A stretch of 53,633 nucleotides of DNA from the NCBI GenBank assembly GCA_937976305.1, contig CALJSB010000051.1:1-53633 (forward strand), read 5' to 3'. Below the pieces are notes generated by a model. It made no database searches, was not told the DNA's origin, and was given only the letters and a program-made list of their open reading frames with translations. Position 1 is the first letter of the stretch. Each line of letters starts with the position of its first letter. This stretch comes from an uncultured Acidimicrobiales bacterium. Lineage in GTDB: Bacteria > Actinomycetota > Acidimicrobiia > Acidimicrobiales > SZUA-35. Both the position numbers and the translations under genes were made by a program. Shown piece after piece: positions 29,795 to 37,341 of this stretch.

Positions 29795-29822
29795 AGACTA
29801 GTGCGAATTCCGCGAATGACAA
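29795..29822 (-). promoter_or_regulatory. candidate sigma-A promoter of the pyr operon
   Basis: On the minus strand TTGTCA (29822 to 29817) and TAGTCT (29800 to 29795) are separated by 16 bases. Transcription would start near 29788, giving a leader of about 80 bases before pyrR that contains the PyrR-binding hairpin. The region 29710-29859 is the only clear gap in the minus-strand gene run here. Confidence 0.45.
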
Positions 29823-29859
29823 CGTGAGAATTCGGGCCAGAAACGGTCAGGCAGAACCA

Positions 29860-30651
29860 TCAGTACATGCTGGCGCCGCCCGCGCCGTCGTCGCCGCCTC
29901 GGGCGATCGTGAACGCTCTCTTGAGACCCGACGTGAAGGCCCCGATATCGCTGGTGACGGTGACCATGCGGAAGCCCTGATCGAGGCGCTTCTTTACCAA
30001 GTTCTCGGTGCTGTGGATGCCGGCCACCACCCCGGCGGCGGCGGTCTTCTCGACAATCGTTGCCAGCGCCTCGTTGAACGACGCGTCGTCTGGGTGATCA
30101 GGAGCCGGCTCGAGCCCGAGCGTGAGGGACAAATCGGCCGGGCCGACATACACCGCATCCATGCCACCGACGGCCAAGATCTCATCGAGGTTCTGCACGG
30201 CCTCGGCGGTCTCGATCATCGGGATGCAGGCAATGTTGGCGTTGGCGGTCGCCACATAGTCATCGCCGAACACGGCCTTGGCCCGAACGGGTCCGTGGCT
30301 GCGAGAACCGAGCGGCGCAAAATGGCACGACGACACGACCTGCTGGGCCTGCTCGGCGGTGTTCACCATCGGCACGATGACGCCCATGGCACCGGCGTCG
30401 AGCACCTTGCCGATGATGCCGGGGTCGTTCCACGGCACGCGCACGGTGACGGTGGCGTTTGACGCTGACATCACCTGCAGCATCACGAAGAGCTCGCGGT
30501 AGTCCGACAGTCCGTGTTGCATGTCGATGTTGATGTAGTCGATGCCGAGCTCATCGGCGAGCGACAGGCTGGCGAGTTCTGCGGTCCACGACTCGGTACT
30601 ACTCAGCCACAACCCGAGAGTCGAACCACCATCGGACCACGTCTTCATCAT
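29860..30651 (-). CDS. HpcH/HpaI family aldolase
   Basis: A 263-residue class II (metal-dependent) aldolase of the HpaI/GarL type, which reversibly cleaves 2-keto-3-deoxy acids to pyruvate and an aldehyde. Visible are the catalytic His in INIDMQHGLSDY, the phosphate/pyruvate loop PLGSRSHGP, the metal Glu in CIPMIETAEAV and the metal Asp in VGPADLSLTLG. The C-terminal tail is Gly/Ala-rich. ATG at 30651 gives the family-like start MMKTWSDGG; GTG at 30666 is possible. It follows nusB closely and stands where nusB and pyrR are adjacent in related genomes. Its own substrate is unknown. Confidence 0.85.
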   Translation of the reverse strand: MMKTWSDGGSTLGLWLSSTESWTAELASLSLADELGIDYINIDMQHGLSDYRELFVMLQVMSASNATVTVRVPWNDPGIIGKVLDAGAMGVIVPMVNTAEQAQQVVSSCHFAPLGSRSHGPVRAKAVFGDDYVATANANIACIPMIETAEAVQNLDEILAVGGMDAVYVGPADLSLTLGLEPAPDHPDDASFNEALATIVEKTAAAGVVAGIHSTENLVKKRLDQGFRMVTVTSDIGAFTSGLKRAFTIARGGDDGAGGASMY

Positions 30652-30675
30652 TTGGTTCTCAAGCACATCGGCAGC

Positions 30676-31086
30676 CTAGCTGCGGACCTCTTTGGCAATT
30701 GCCGACAGCACGCCGTTCACAAACCGCCCAGACTCATCAGTCGAGTAGCGGGAGGCGAGGTCGACCGCTTCGGCCAGAATCACACCCGTCGGAACGTCGG
30801 TGGTGAGCATTTCGCCAATGGCGAGACGCATCACGAGAAGGTCCATGGCCGCCATACGTTCGAGCGTCCAGCCCTTGGCTGTGTCCTTGATGAGCTGGTC
30901 GGCCCGGCTTCGTTCAACCTCGGCCGCGCGCAACAGCACAACGGCATAGGGCTCAGGGGCCAGTGGAAGCGACTCGAGAATCTCATCGACAGTGAAGCCG
31001 CGAGTGTGGGCCTCATACCCCAGTTCGATGGCCCGCTCGCGGGCCTCCCGGCGGCTGCCGACTCGTCCCTCGTCGCGGGCGCTCAC
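30676..31086 (-). CDS. nusB: transcription antitermination factor NusB
   Basis: All-helical RNA-binding protein that with NusE binds boxA RNA and promotes rRNA transcription. The 136-residue protein has the N-terminal GSRREARERAIELGYE and the C-terminal VILAEAVDLASRYSTDES and RFVNGVLSAIAKEV. Its start overlaps the efp stop by four bases. Confidence 0.94.
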   Translation of the reverse strand: MSARDEGRVGSRREARERAIELGYEAHTRGFTVDEILESLPLAPEPYAVVLLRAAEVERSRADQLIKDTAKGWTLERMAAMDLLVMRLAIGEMLTTDVPTGVILAEAVDLASRYSTDESGRFVNGVLSAIAKEVRS

Positions 31087-31643
31087 GCCCGGGTCATGTA
31101 TTCGCCGGTCCGGGTATCGACCTTGATCCGTGATCCTGGCTCGACAAACAGCGGAACCTGGAGCACCAGGCCCGTTTCGAGCGTCGCCGGCTTGCGAGCA
31201 CCAGAGACTCGATCGCCCTGCACACCCGGCTCGGTCTCTGTGATCTCGAGTTCGACGGAGGCTGGCAACTCGGTGCCAATCACTTCCTCGCCGTACTTGA
31301 GCAGGGTGACGGTGGAGCCTTCGATGATGTAGTCCTTGGCGTGCGACATGGCCTCGGCCGACACGTTCGATTGCTCGAAGGTCTCGTTGTCCATGCAGAC
31401 GAAGTCTTCGCCGTCACGGTAGAGATACTGCCAGTCGTTCTTTTCGATGAAGGCCCGTTCGACCTTCTCACCGGCCCGGAACGTGCGATCAACCACGGAT
31501 CCGGTCCGCCAGTTACGCAACGTGGTGCGCACGAACGCTCCGCCCTTGCCCGGCTTCACATGCTGGAACTCCATGACCTGGACGAGTTCGCCCTCGAGAT
31601 CGAGGGTCATGCCGTTCTTCAGGTCGTTGGTCGTTGTGGCCAT
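31083..31643 (-). CDS. efp: translation elongation factor P
   Basis: Relieves ribosome stalling at polyproline. The 186-residue protein has three beta-barrel domains; the tip loop is HVKPGKGGAFVR with Lys33 at the position modified in other bacteria. VPLFVEPGSRIKVDTRTGEY is the C-terminal signature. No EpmA/EpmB genes are nearby. The window encodes several Pro-rich proteins, notably the DUF4388 protein with long Ala-Pro runs, which would depend on EF-P. Overlaps the upstream peptidase stop (TGATG). Confidence 0.96.
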   Translation of the reverse strand: MATTTNDLKNGMTLDLEGELVQVMEFQHVKPGKGGAFVRTTLRNWRTGSVVDRTFRAGEKVERAFIEKNDWQYLYRDGEDFVCMDNETFEQSNVSAEAMSHAKDYIIEGSTVTLLKYGEEVIGTELPASVELEITETEPGVQGDRVSGARKPATLETGLVLQVPLFVEPGSRIKVDTRTGEYMTRA

Positions 31644-32806
31644 CAGCCGCCTCCGCTCGTGGGAACCAGGCCCTTGGGGGCATGGGTGATTGGTTCTGCG
31701 CTGCCGGTGGTGACAACAACAGAATCTTCGACCCGCACACCACCGAAGCCGGGGATGTACGCACCGGGTTCAACCGTGATGATCAAACCGGCTCGGAGGA
31801 TACCCACCGCCCGGGTCGACAGGATGGGTTGCTCGTGGATCTCCAACCCAATTCCGTGGCCGGTGCCGTGGATAAAGGCGTCAGCGAGGCTCTGGTCGAA
31901 CAGTTCGTGGTCAGCAAGCGATTGTCGACACACCGTGTCGATCTCGAGTTCGGGCACGCCATCGGCCACGGCGGCAACGCCGGCGGCCTGCGCTTGTGCG
32001 ACGGCATCGTAGAGACGCTGCTGGTCGGCGGTCGGTTCGCCGATGCAGAAGGTGCGGGTCATGTCGCTGCCGTAGCCGTCGATGCTGGCCCCGAAGTCGA
32101 TCACCACGAGGTCGCCCTCCGCGAAGGCTCGAGCGCCTGGACGTGCATGGGGTAACGCCGAGTTGGGGCCGCTGGCAACGATCGTGTCGAAGCTGAGGGC
32201 ATCGGCGCCCAGATCAAGCATGGTCCGGTCGAGATCCAGCTGAAAGCTGCGTTCGGTCACGCCGGGCACGAGTTGCTCAGTCATCGAAGCAAGCGCAGCA
32301 TCGGCGATGGATGCCGCCCGTTCGAGCCGGGCTCGCTCCCCTGCGTCCTTTACCTGGCGCAAGCGGGAAACGATCGCATCCGTTGTGATTGGTTCATCGT
32401 CGAGCCATCCGAGCAGTTGCTGGTATTCGCGCACGCTGAGGCTGTCGTCGAACCCGAGGCGCGCACCGCGGTTTGGAGTACTGCCGAGGCGAGCCGTGAG
32501 CTGGTCGCCGACGTCGGTGACACCGAGATACACCTCGACCTGCTCGGAAACACCAGCGCTTCGGAGCTCTTGGGCTGACTGTTCGCCGTAGCGACCGTCG
32601 GTGAAGAGCACAACGTTGTCGCCGGTGACGAGCAGCCGACCATTCGAGCCGGTGAACCCGCACAACCAACGAACGTCGACGGGGCTGGTCACCCAGAGGG
32701 CATCGATCTGTTCGTCAGTGCTCTCAGCGCTGGCGATCTCGGCCCGGAGCGCCGCAATGCGGGCTCCATGGTCCATCGGCGGCAGCTGTTCGGTGGAAAC
32801 CGCCAT
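31643..32806 (-). CDS. pepP: M24 family Xaa-Pro aminopeptidase
   Basis: Cleaves the N-terminal residue from peptides with proline in second position. The 387-residue protein has an N-terminal creatinase-like domain (ALWVTSPVDVRWLCGFTGS) and a C-terminal pita-bread domain with metal ligands Asp and Asp in VVIDFGASIDGYGSDMTRTF, His in HGTGHGIGLEIHE, Glu in TVEPGAYIP and Glu in RVEDSVVV. The ATG at 32806 overlaps the aroQ stop by one base (TGATG); the open frame continues upstream but lies in aroQ. The aroQ-pepP-efp-nusB order is conserved in actinobacteria and firmicutes. Confidence 0.93.
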   Translation of the reverse strand: MAVSTEQLPPMDHGARIAALRAEIASAESTDEQIDALWVTSPVDVRWLCGFTGSNGRLLVTGDNVVLFTDGRYGEQSAQELRSAGVSEQVEVYLGVTDVGDQLTARLGSTPNRGARLGFDDSLSVREYQQLLGWLDDEPITTDAIVSRLRQVKDAGERARLERAASIADAALASMTEQLVPGVTERSFQLDLDRTMLDLGADALSFDTIVASGPNSALPHARPGARAFAEGDLVVIDFGASIDGYGSDMTRTFCIGEPTADQQRLYDAVAQAQAAGVAAVADGVPELEIDTVCRQSLADHELFDQSLADAFIHGTGHGIGLEIHEQPILSTRAVGILRAGLIITVEPGAYIPGFGGVRVEDSVVVTTGSAEPITHAPKGLVPTSGGG

Positions 32807-33261
32807 CAGATGCTGTCGATCGCAGCCTCGACCGCCAATCGATAACCCGCGCCACCAAATCCGACGATGGATCCGGTGGCCACAGGAGCAACCACCGACA
32901 CATGGCGCCACGACTCGCGGCTGTTGGGGTTGGAGATGTGCAGCTCGACGACAACGCCGTCGAACGCGGCAAGAGCGTCGTGGATTGACCATGCGTAGTG
33001 CGTGAACGCGCCAGGGTTGATCACGATCGCGGCGTGGGTCGAGCGAGCGGCTTGAATTGCGTCGACGAGTTCGCCTTCGTGATTCGATTGCTGGTGGTCA
33101 AGCTCGAAGCCTCGGGCTGCAGCTGCGTCGGTCGCAACCGCGACGTGATCGTCGAGGGTCGCCGTGCCGTACACCTCGGGTTCGCGAGAACCAAGCAGGT
33201 TCAGGTTCGGCCCTGACAGCAACAGGATCCGTTTTGGTGTGTCGGTCGGTGTGTCAGTCAT
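32806..33261 (-). CDS. aroQ: 3-dehydroquinate dehydratase, type II
   Basis: Third step of the shikimate pathway. The 151-residue enzyme has GPNLNLLGSREPEVYG with the catalytic Tyr, QSNHEGELVDAI, INPGAFTHYAWSIHDAL and VELHISNPNSRESWRH with the catalytic His, which is the full type II set. The ATG at 33261 overlaps the aroB stop (ATGA); six additional residues in frame upstream lie in aroB. Confidence 0.94.
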   Translation of the reverse strand: MTDTPTDTPKRILLLSGPNLNLLGSREPEVYGTATLDDHVAVATDAAAARGFELDHQQSNHEGELVDAIQAARSTHAAIVINPGAFTHYAWSIHDALAAFDGVVVELHISNPNSRESWRHVSVVAPVATGSIVGFGGAGYRLAVEAAIDSI

Positions 33262-34286
33262 CGCATCCTCTCGATGCAATCTGCGAGCAGCTCCTCGTCG
33301 TCGACGAGAACGGTTTCGACTCCGTTCGGCCCGTCGAGCACGAATGTGATGCCATCAACCGCCTTCTTGTCACGGCTGAACAGACTCACGAGATCGCTCG
33401 TCGCCAGGTTGTCGGGGATCGTGGCGTCGAGGTCGTAGGCGGCGACGACGCGGCGGTGCTCGGCCAGCCGCTCGTCGTCGATTCGACCAAGGGCGTTGGC
33501 CACGAGTCCGGCGTACACCACACCAACAGCAACACCTTCGCCGTGGCGGATGCCGTACTCGCCGGTCTTGTCGGCCGTTGCGGTCTCGAGGGCGTGACCC
33601 AAGGTGTGGCCGTAGTTCAAGATGGCTCGCCGCCCACCCTCTCGTTCGTCAGCAGCAACCACGTCGGCTTTGATCTTGACGCAGGCGGCAACTCGCTCGG
33701 GAAGCGGAAGCTGGTCGAGCTGACCCCCGCCGAGAAAGTGATACTTGGCCAGTTCGCCCATGCCGCTGCGGAACTCAGCCGGTGGCAGCGTGGCGAGGGT
33801 TGCGGTGTCACACACGACTGCGCTGGGTTGCCAGAACGCGCCCACGAGGTTCTTGCCCTCGGGAAGATTCACGCCGCACTTGCCGCCGATCGCTGCGTCG
33901 ATCTGGGCCAGCAGCGACGTTGCCACGTGCACGACCTTGATGCCCCGGTGGTAGCTGGCGGCAACAAAACCCCCGAGATCGGTCACCACCCCTCCCCCTA
34001 CCGCAACGACGACATCGTGACGGGTCAGCCCCCAGGTCGCGAACTGGCTGGCGAGGTCTTCGACAACCGATAGCCGCTTGGCCTTCTCGCCAGATGGCAC
34101 GGTGAAGACACGATGCTCGATACCAGGATCAACCTCGACGCCGATTTCGGCTTGCGTCACGATCGCCGCTCGTCGGGGCCCCTCCGGCATCACCGAGGCG
34201 AGTTCGGCCGCCGCACCGTCACCAACGAGGACCGGATAGGTCCGGCCGTCTGGCAGGTCGACGTTCTGCTTGATCAGCGCTTGCAC
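33258..34286 (-). CDS. aroB: 3-dehydroquinate synthase
   Basis: Converts DAHP to 3-dehydroquinate, using NAD and a divalent metal. The 342-residue protein has VVVAVGGGVVTDLGGFVAA, cut to its glycine-rich NAD loop, then ATSLLAQIDAAIGGKCGVN, RSGMGELAKYHFLGG with the metal-ligand Glu, and ILNYGHTLGHALE with metal-ligand His residues. The start is GTG at 34284-34286. In many actinobacteria aroC and aroK precede aroB; here neither is present and a prepilin peptidase is the upstream neighbour, 35 bases away. Confidence 0.94.
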   Translation of the reverse strand: MQALIKQNVDLPDGRTYPVLVGDGAAAELASVMPEGPRRAAIVTQAEIGVEVDPGIEHRVFTVPSGEKAKRLSVVEDLASQFATWGLTRHDVVVAVGGGVVTDLGGFVAASYHRGIKVVHVATSLLAQIDAAIGGKCGVNLPEGKNLVGAFWQPSAVVCDTATLATLPPAEFRSGMGELAKYHFLGGGQLDQLPLPERVAACVKIKADVVAADEREGGRRAILNYGHTLGHALETATADKTGEYGIRHGEGVAVGVVYAGLVANALGRIDDERLAEHRRVVAAYDLDATIPDNLATSDLVSLFSRDKKAVDGITFVLDGPNGVETVLVDDEELLADCIERMR

Positions 34287-34321
34287 AGCCCCACACTAGC
34301 GATGAGGCAGACGCACTCTTG

Positions 34322-35089
34322 TCAGCTGACGAGATCCGAGAGGATCGAATCCGACACCGCGATCATCACCACGGCACTCAGTGCGAGCGCTGGCCCGAGC
34401 GGCAGTTCTGCTTCTCGATCGTTCACCTTCACGACTCGAAGCAACAGTCCAAGAAGACCGGCGCCGAGCATGGCGACGATGAGGGCATAGAAGACAAGCC
34501 GCACTGCGCCCATCGGGCTGGTCGAAAGCCACCCGAGAAACAGGCCAAGCGTCGGAGCAAGCTTGGCGTCGCCCATACCCAGCCCAGGCGGGTAGGCCCG
34601 ATAGGCGAGGAACATGATGATGCCGTAGACAAGGGCGCCGATGATGGCTGGCCAGATGCCTTCTTCGTACCCGTTGACGCCGCTGAGGACCAGCACCAAG
34701 AACACACCAACGCCAAGCGATGGCCAGGTGAGGATGTCGAGCAGCAGGTGGGTTTCGTAGTCGATCACCGACATCACAACGAGGGCCGCGAACAACAGCA
34801 GATACGGACCGAGCTGCCAGGTCCAGTCGAAACGGAGTCCGGCAACGGCAAAGGCAATGGCGGTCAGAATGTCAACGGCCGGATAACGAAGGTTTCGGTG
34901 GCCGGCGTCGGTTGGGCACCGAGAGAACCACGACAGCACCGGCACCAAACTCTTGATGCCAAGGCTTTCGCCACACGTGCGGCACCGGTGGTGAGGTTCG
35001 GGACGCTCTCGTTCAACGGCCCGGTCGACAATGATGCCGAGCAGGGGGCCGACCAACAGACCGACGACGGCCAGCGCAAGAATCAGCAT
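34322..35089 (-). CDS. type IV prepilin peptidase (A24 family)
   Basis: Integral membrane aspartic peptidase that cleaves and often methylates type IV pilin-like precursors. The 255-residue protein has the N-terminal cytosolic loop with CRTCG and a following Cys (C-x-x-C zinc-site remnants), then six to seven membrane helices. The catalytic Asp residues are in MSVIDYETHLLLD (first Asp; the usual Pro-Asp is Leu-Asp) and GLGMGDAKLAPTLGLFLGW (the G-x-G-D Asp). No pilin or assembly ATPase gene is in the window, so its substrate must be elsewhere. It follows the DUF4388 gene by 17 bases. Confidence 0.87.
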   Translation of the reverse strand: MLILALAVVGLLVGPLLGIIVDRAVERERPEPHHRCRTCGESLGIKSLVPVLSWFSRCPTDAGHRNLRYPAVDILTAIAFAVAGLRFDWTWQLGPYLLLFAALVVMSVIDYETHLLLDILTWPSLGVGVFLVLVLSGVNGYEEGIWPAIIGALVYGIIMFLAYRAYPPGLGMGDAKLAPTLGLFLGWLSTSPMGAVRLVFYALIVAMLGAGLLGLLLRVVKVNDREAELPLGPALALSAVVMIAVSDSILSDLVS

Positions 35090-35106
35090 GTCAACGAGAT
35101 CGACGT

Positions 35107-36432
35107 CTACTCGCCGCTCTTGAGGAACTTCATGAGGACGCTGTCTTCCTCACCGTCATCAATGACAAGCGATGCCGGGTCGAAGCTCGCAGGATCAAAG
35201 TCGACCTCTGATTCGATCTGGCTCGAGTCGGAGATCTGGCTGGAGAACGAGTCGATCTCAGCCGGTGACGGCGGGGCGGGGACCGGGGGGATCGAACCTG
35301 CGGTCTCGCTGCCGAGCAGGCCATTGTCGACGGCGAACGGCGAATTCTGGCCATTGGGAGGGGCAGGCATGTCGCCTGCTGCGCTGTCGTGATCGACAAC
35401 AAGGGCGAAGAGTGCCTCAGCCGACGTTGGCTCTTCAGCGACCGCAGCCGCTGGCTCGGCAAATGCCGGAGCGGGTGCAGGTGCGGGTGCTGATTCAACC
35501 GGGGCTGGCTCAAAGACGGGTGCTGATTCAACCGGGGCTGGCTCAAAGGCTGGTGCTGACTCAAAGGCTGGTGCTGGCTCAAACACGGGGGCTGGTTCAA
35601 CCGGCGCGGGCTCGAAGACCGGCGCTGGTTCGGCGACGGGCGCCTCAATCTTCGTCGGCGCAGGCGTCGGTGCCGCAGTCGGAGCCGGCGCAGGAGCTGG
35701 CGCTGGGGTCGGAGCCGCGAACGCTGCCGGTTCGAGATCCTCAACCGCATCTGCAACCGAGGCGATCTCGGGCACAACGGGATCTGCCGCGTCTTCCAGA
35801 GTAGGAGCCTCGTTCAGAGAAGGAGCGTCGTTCAGGGCAGGAGCGCCGGTCAGTGCGTCGAGCGGGTCGCCCTTCTGCACGGTTGCCGGCTCGGCGATCT
35901 CGATCAGGCTGCGGTCGAGCATCTGCATGACACGCTTCGAGCCATCGAACTCGTCGAGGTCGAGACGGTCACTCACGGCACCAACGGTGCTGGTCTCGCC
36001 GATGGCGATGAGCAAGTCCCACTCTGCAGCGGTCAAGGTCACTTCACTTGATGGCAACGACATTGCAGGGGTGAGCCGGTGCCACACCGATGGCACAACG
36101 GCTTCGATGTCTACCCACTCGGTCATCCGAGCTTCGGCCACGCTGAGTACCTCGTCAACGGCGATCGGGTCTTGTGTGGCGGCGGGCGACTGGCCATCAG
36201 CTTCAAAGGCGAACGTGCCGGAGTGGAATCGGAGCAGCTCGAACAGCGTGAGGTCCATCGAGGCATCGACGGATGAGTTAGCGGCTTCAGAGGCGACCAG
36301 CAGACCCTCCTCGAACCACAGCGAGCCATGGCCACGATCGCCAGTGAGAGCAAGCTTGCCGGTCTTGCCCGTGTTGGCGAGCAGACCAAGCACCTCGGCC
36401 AGCGTGAAGTTGTCTAGAGAGCCCTGCAACAT
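35107..36432 (-). CDS. DUF4388 (PATAN-type) protein with Ala/Pro/Glu-rich linker
   Basis: A 441-residue cytosolic protein. Residues 1-100 form a DUF4388 domain (MLQGSLDNFTLAEVLGLLA, KTGKLALTGDRGHGSLWFEEG), found in regulators of gliding and pilus-type motility and signalling. A second segment (about 130-190) looks like a small winged-helix or tail of the same module. Residues about 215-345 are low-complexity repeats of A-P-x and E-P-A-P-V-F, then an acidic, Ser-rich C terminus. ATG 36432 gives the family start; the open frame extends 11 codons upstream. Being 17 bases from the prepilin peptidase, it may act in the same pilus or secretion pathway; this is context only. Confidence 0.8.
   Translation of the reverse strand: MLQGSLDNFTLAEVLGLLANTGKTGKLALTGDRGHGSLWFEEGLLVASEAANSSVDASMDLTLFELLRFHSGTFAFEADGQSPAATQDPIAVDEVLSVAEARMTEWVDIEAVVPSVWHRLTPAMSLPSSEVTLTAAEWDLLIAIGETSTVGAVSDRLDLDEFDGSKRVMQMLDRSLIEIAEPATVQKGDPLDALTGAPALNDAPSLNEAPTLEDAADPVVPEIASVADAVEDLEPAAFAAPTPAPAPAPAPTAAPTPAPTKIEAPVAEPAPVFEPAPVEPAPVFEPAPAFESAPAFEPAPVESAPVFEPAPVESAPAPAPAPAFAEPAAAVAEEPTSAEALFALVVDHDSAAGDMPAPPNGQNSPFAVDNGLLGSETAGSIPPVPAPPSPAEIDSFSSQISDSSQIESEVDFDPASFDPASLVIDDGEEDSVLMKFLKSGE
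35460..35720 (-). repeat. Ala-Pro repeat-coding DNA in the DUF4388 gene
   Basis: Short direct repeats encode alternating P-A-P, V-F-E-P and V-E-S units. The near-identical 12-base unit GGCTGGCTCAAA recurs on the plus strand between about 35510 and 35585. Such DNA is prone to slippage, so the number of units probably varies between strains. Confidence 0.6.
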
Positions 36433-36489
36433 GTTCCTATCGTCCTTGTTCGGGTGATTCCCCATCGGACGACGCGTTCAGATTTTGAG

Positions 36490-37341
36490 CTACCGAGCCA
36501 AGTGGTCGTTGACGGCCTGAGTCATGGCTTCAACAGGCGCTTTTTCACCCGTCCAGTGCTCAAAGGCGGCAGCTGCTTGGTGGATCAGCATGCCAAGACC
36601 ACCGATCGTGCGAATGCCGCGAGCCTCGCACTGGGCCATCAACGGTGTCACGAGCGGCTGATACGCAATGTCGACCACCACGTGGTTGGTGTCGAGCCGT
36701 TGCGGATCGACGGGCACATCGCCAGGTTCGGTCGACGACGTCGGGGCGCCCATGCCGATCGAGGTGGCATTCACCACGATGTCGACATCGCCGAGCGCCG
36801 CGACGTCGCCGACCACCGCCGCATCGCTCAGGGCGGCGGCAACGTTTGCCCGATCTTGCGATCGGTTCACGATCACGATTCGACTGGCATCGGCCCGGCC
36901 GACGGCGTCGACGATGGCCCGAGCAGCGCCGCCGGCACCGATCACGCCAACACTTCGCCCGGCCACCTCGACTCCCTCGGCGGTGAGCGAGGCGACGAAC
37001 CCGGCTCCGTCTGTGTTGTCGCCAACGAGCTGATCGCCATCTCGGTAGACGCAGTTGCAGGCACCGAGTGCTTGCACCGCCGGGCTCTGCTGGTCGACCG
37101 TGGCCGCCACAACATCCTTGTGCGGCATCGTGACCGACAACCCGTCGATACCAAAGGTTCGCATCGCTTCAACAGCTGCTGCACCATCGCCCGCGGCGAC
37201 GGGAAGGGCAACGTAGGCCCAGTCGAGCCCGAGCTCGGCGAAGCCAGCGTTGTGAATCAGGGGCGAGAGCGAATGACGAACGGGATCGCCGATGACGCCA
37301 GCAATCCTTGTCGAGCCCGATAGTTCGAGGTGTCTAGCCAC
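36490..37341 (-). CDS. aroE: shikimate dehydrogenase
   Basis: NADPH-dependent reduction of 3-dehydroshikimate. The 283-residue protein has GDPVRHSLSPLIHN for substrate, TMPHKD with catalytic Lys75, GDNTDGAGF with the paired Asp, GVIGAGGAARAIV for cofactor, NATSIGMGAP, and the C-terminal GGLGMLIHQAAAAFEHWTG. GTG at 37341 is the start and overlaps the mltG stop by eight bases; a longer open frame reaches into mltG but is not family-like. With aroB and aroQ nearby, part of the shikimate pathway is clustered here. Confidence 0.93.
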   Translation of the reverse strand: MARHLELSGSTRIAGVIGDPVRHSLSPLIHNAGFAELGLDWAYVALPVAAGDGAAAVEAMRTFGIDGLSVTMPHKDVVAATVDQQSPAVQALGACNCVYRDGDQLVGDNTDGAGFVASLTAEGVEVAGRSVGVIGAGGAARAIVDAVGRADASRIVIVNRSQDRANVAAALSDAAVVGDVAALGDVDIVVNATSIGMGAPTSSTEPGDVPVDPQRLDTNHVVVDIAYQPLVTPLMAQCEARGIRTIGGLGMLIHQAAAAFEHWTGEKAPVEAMTQAVNDHLAR

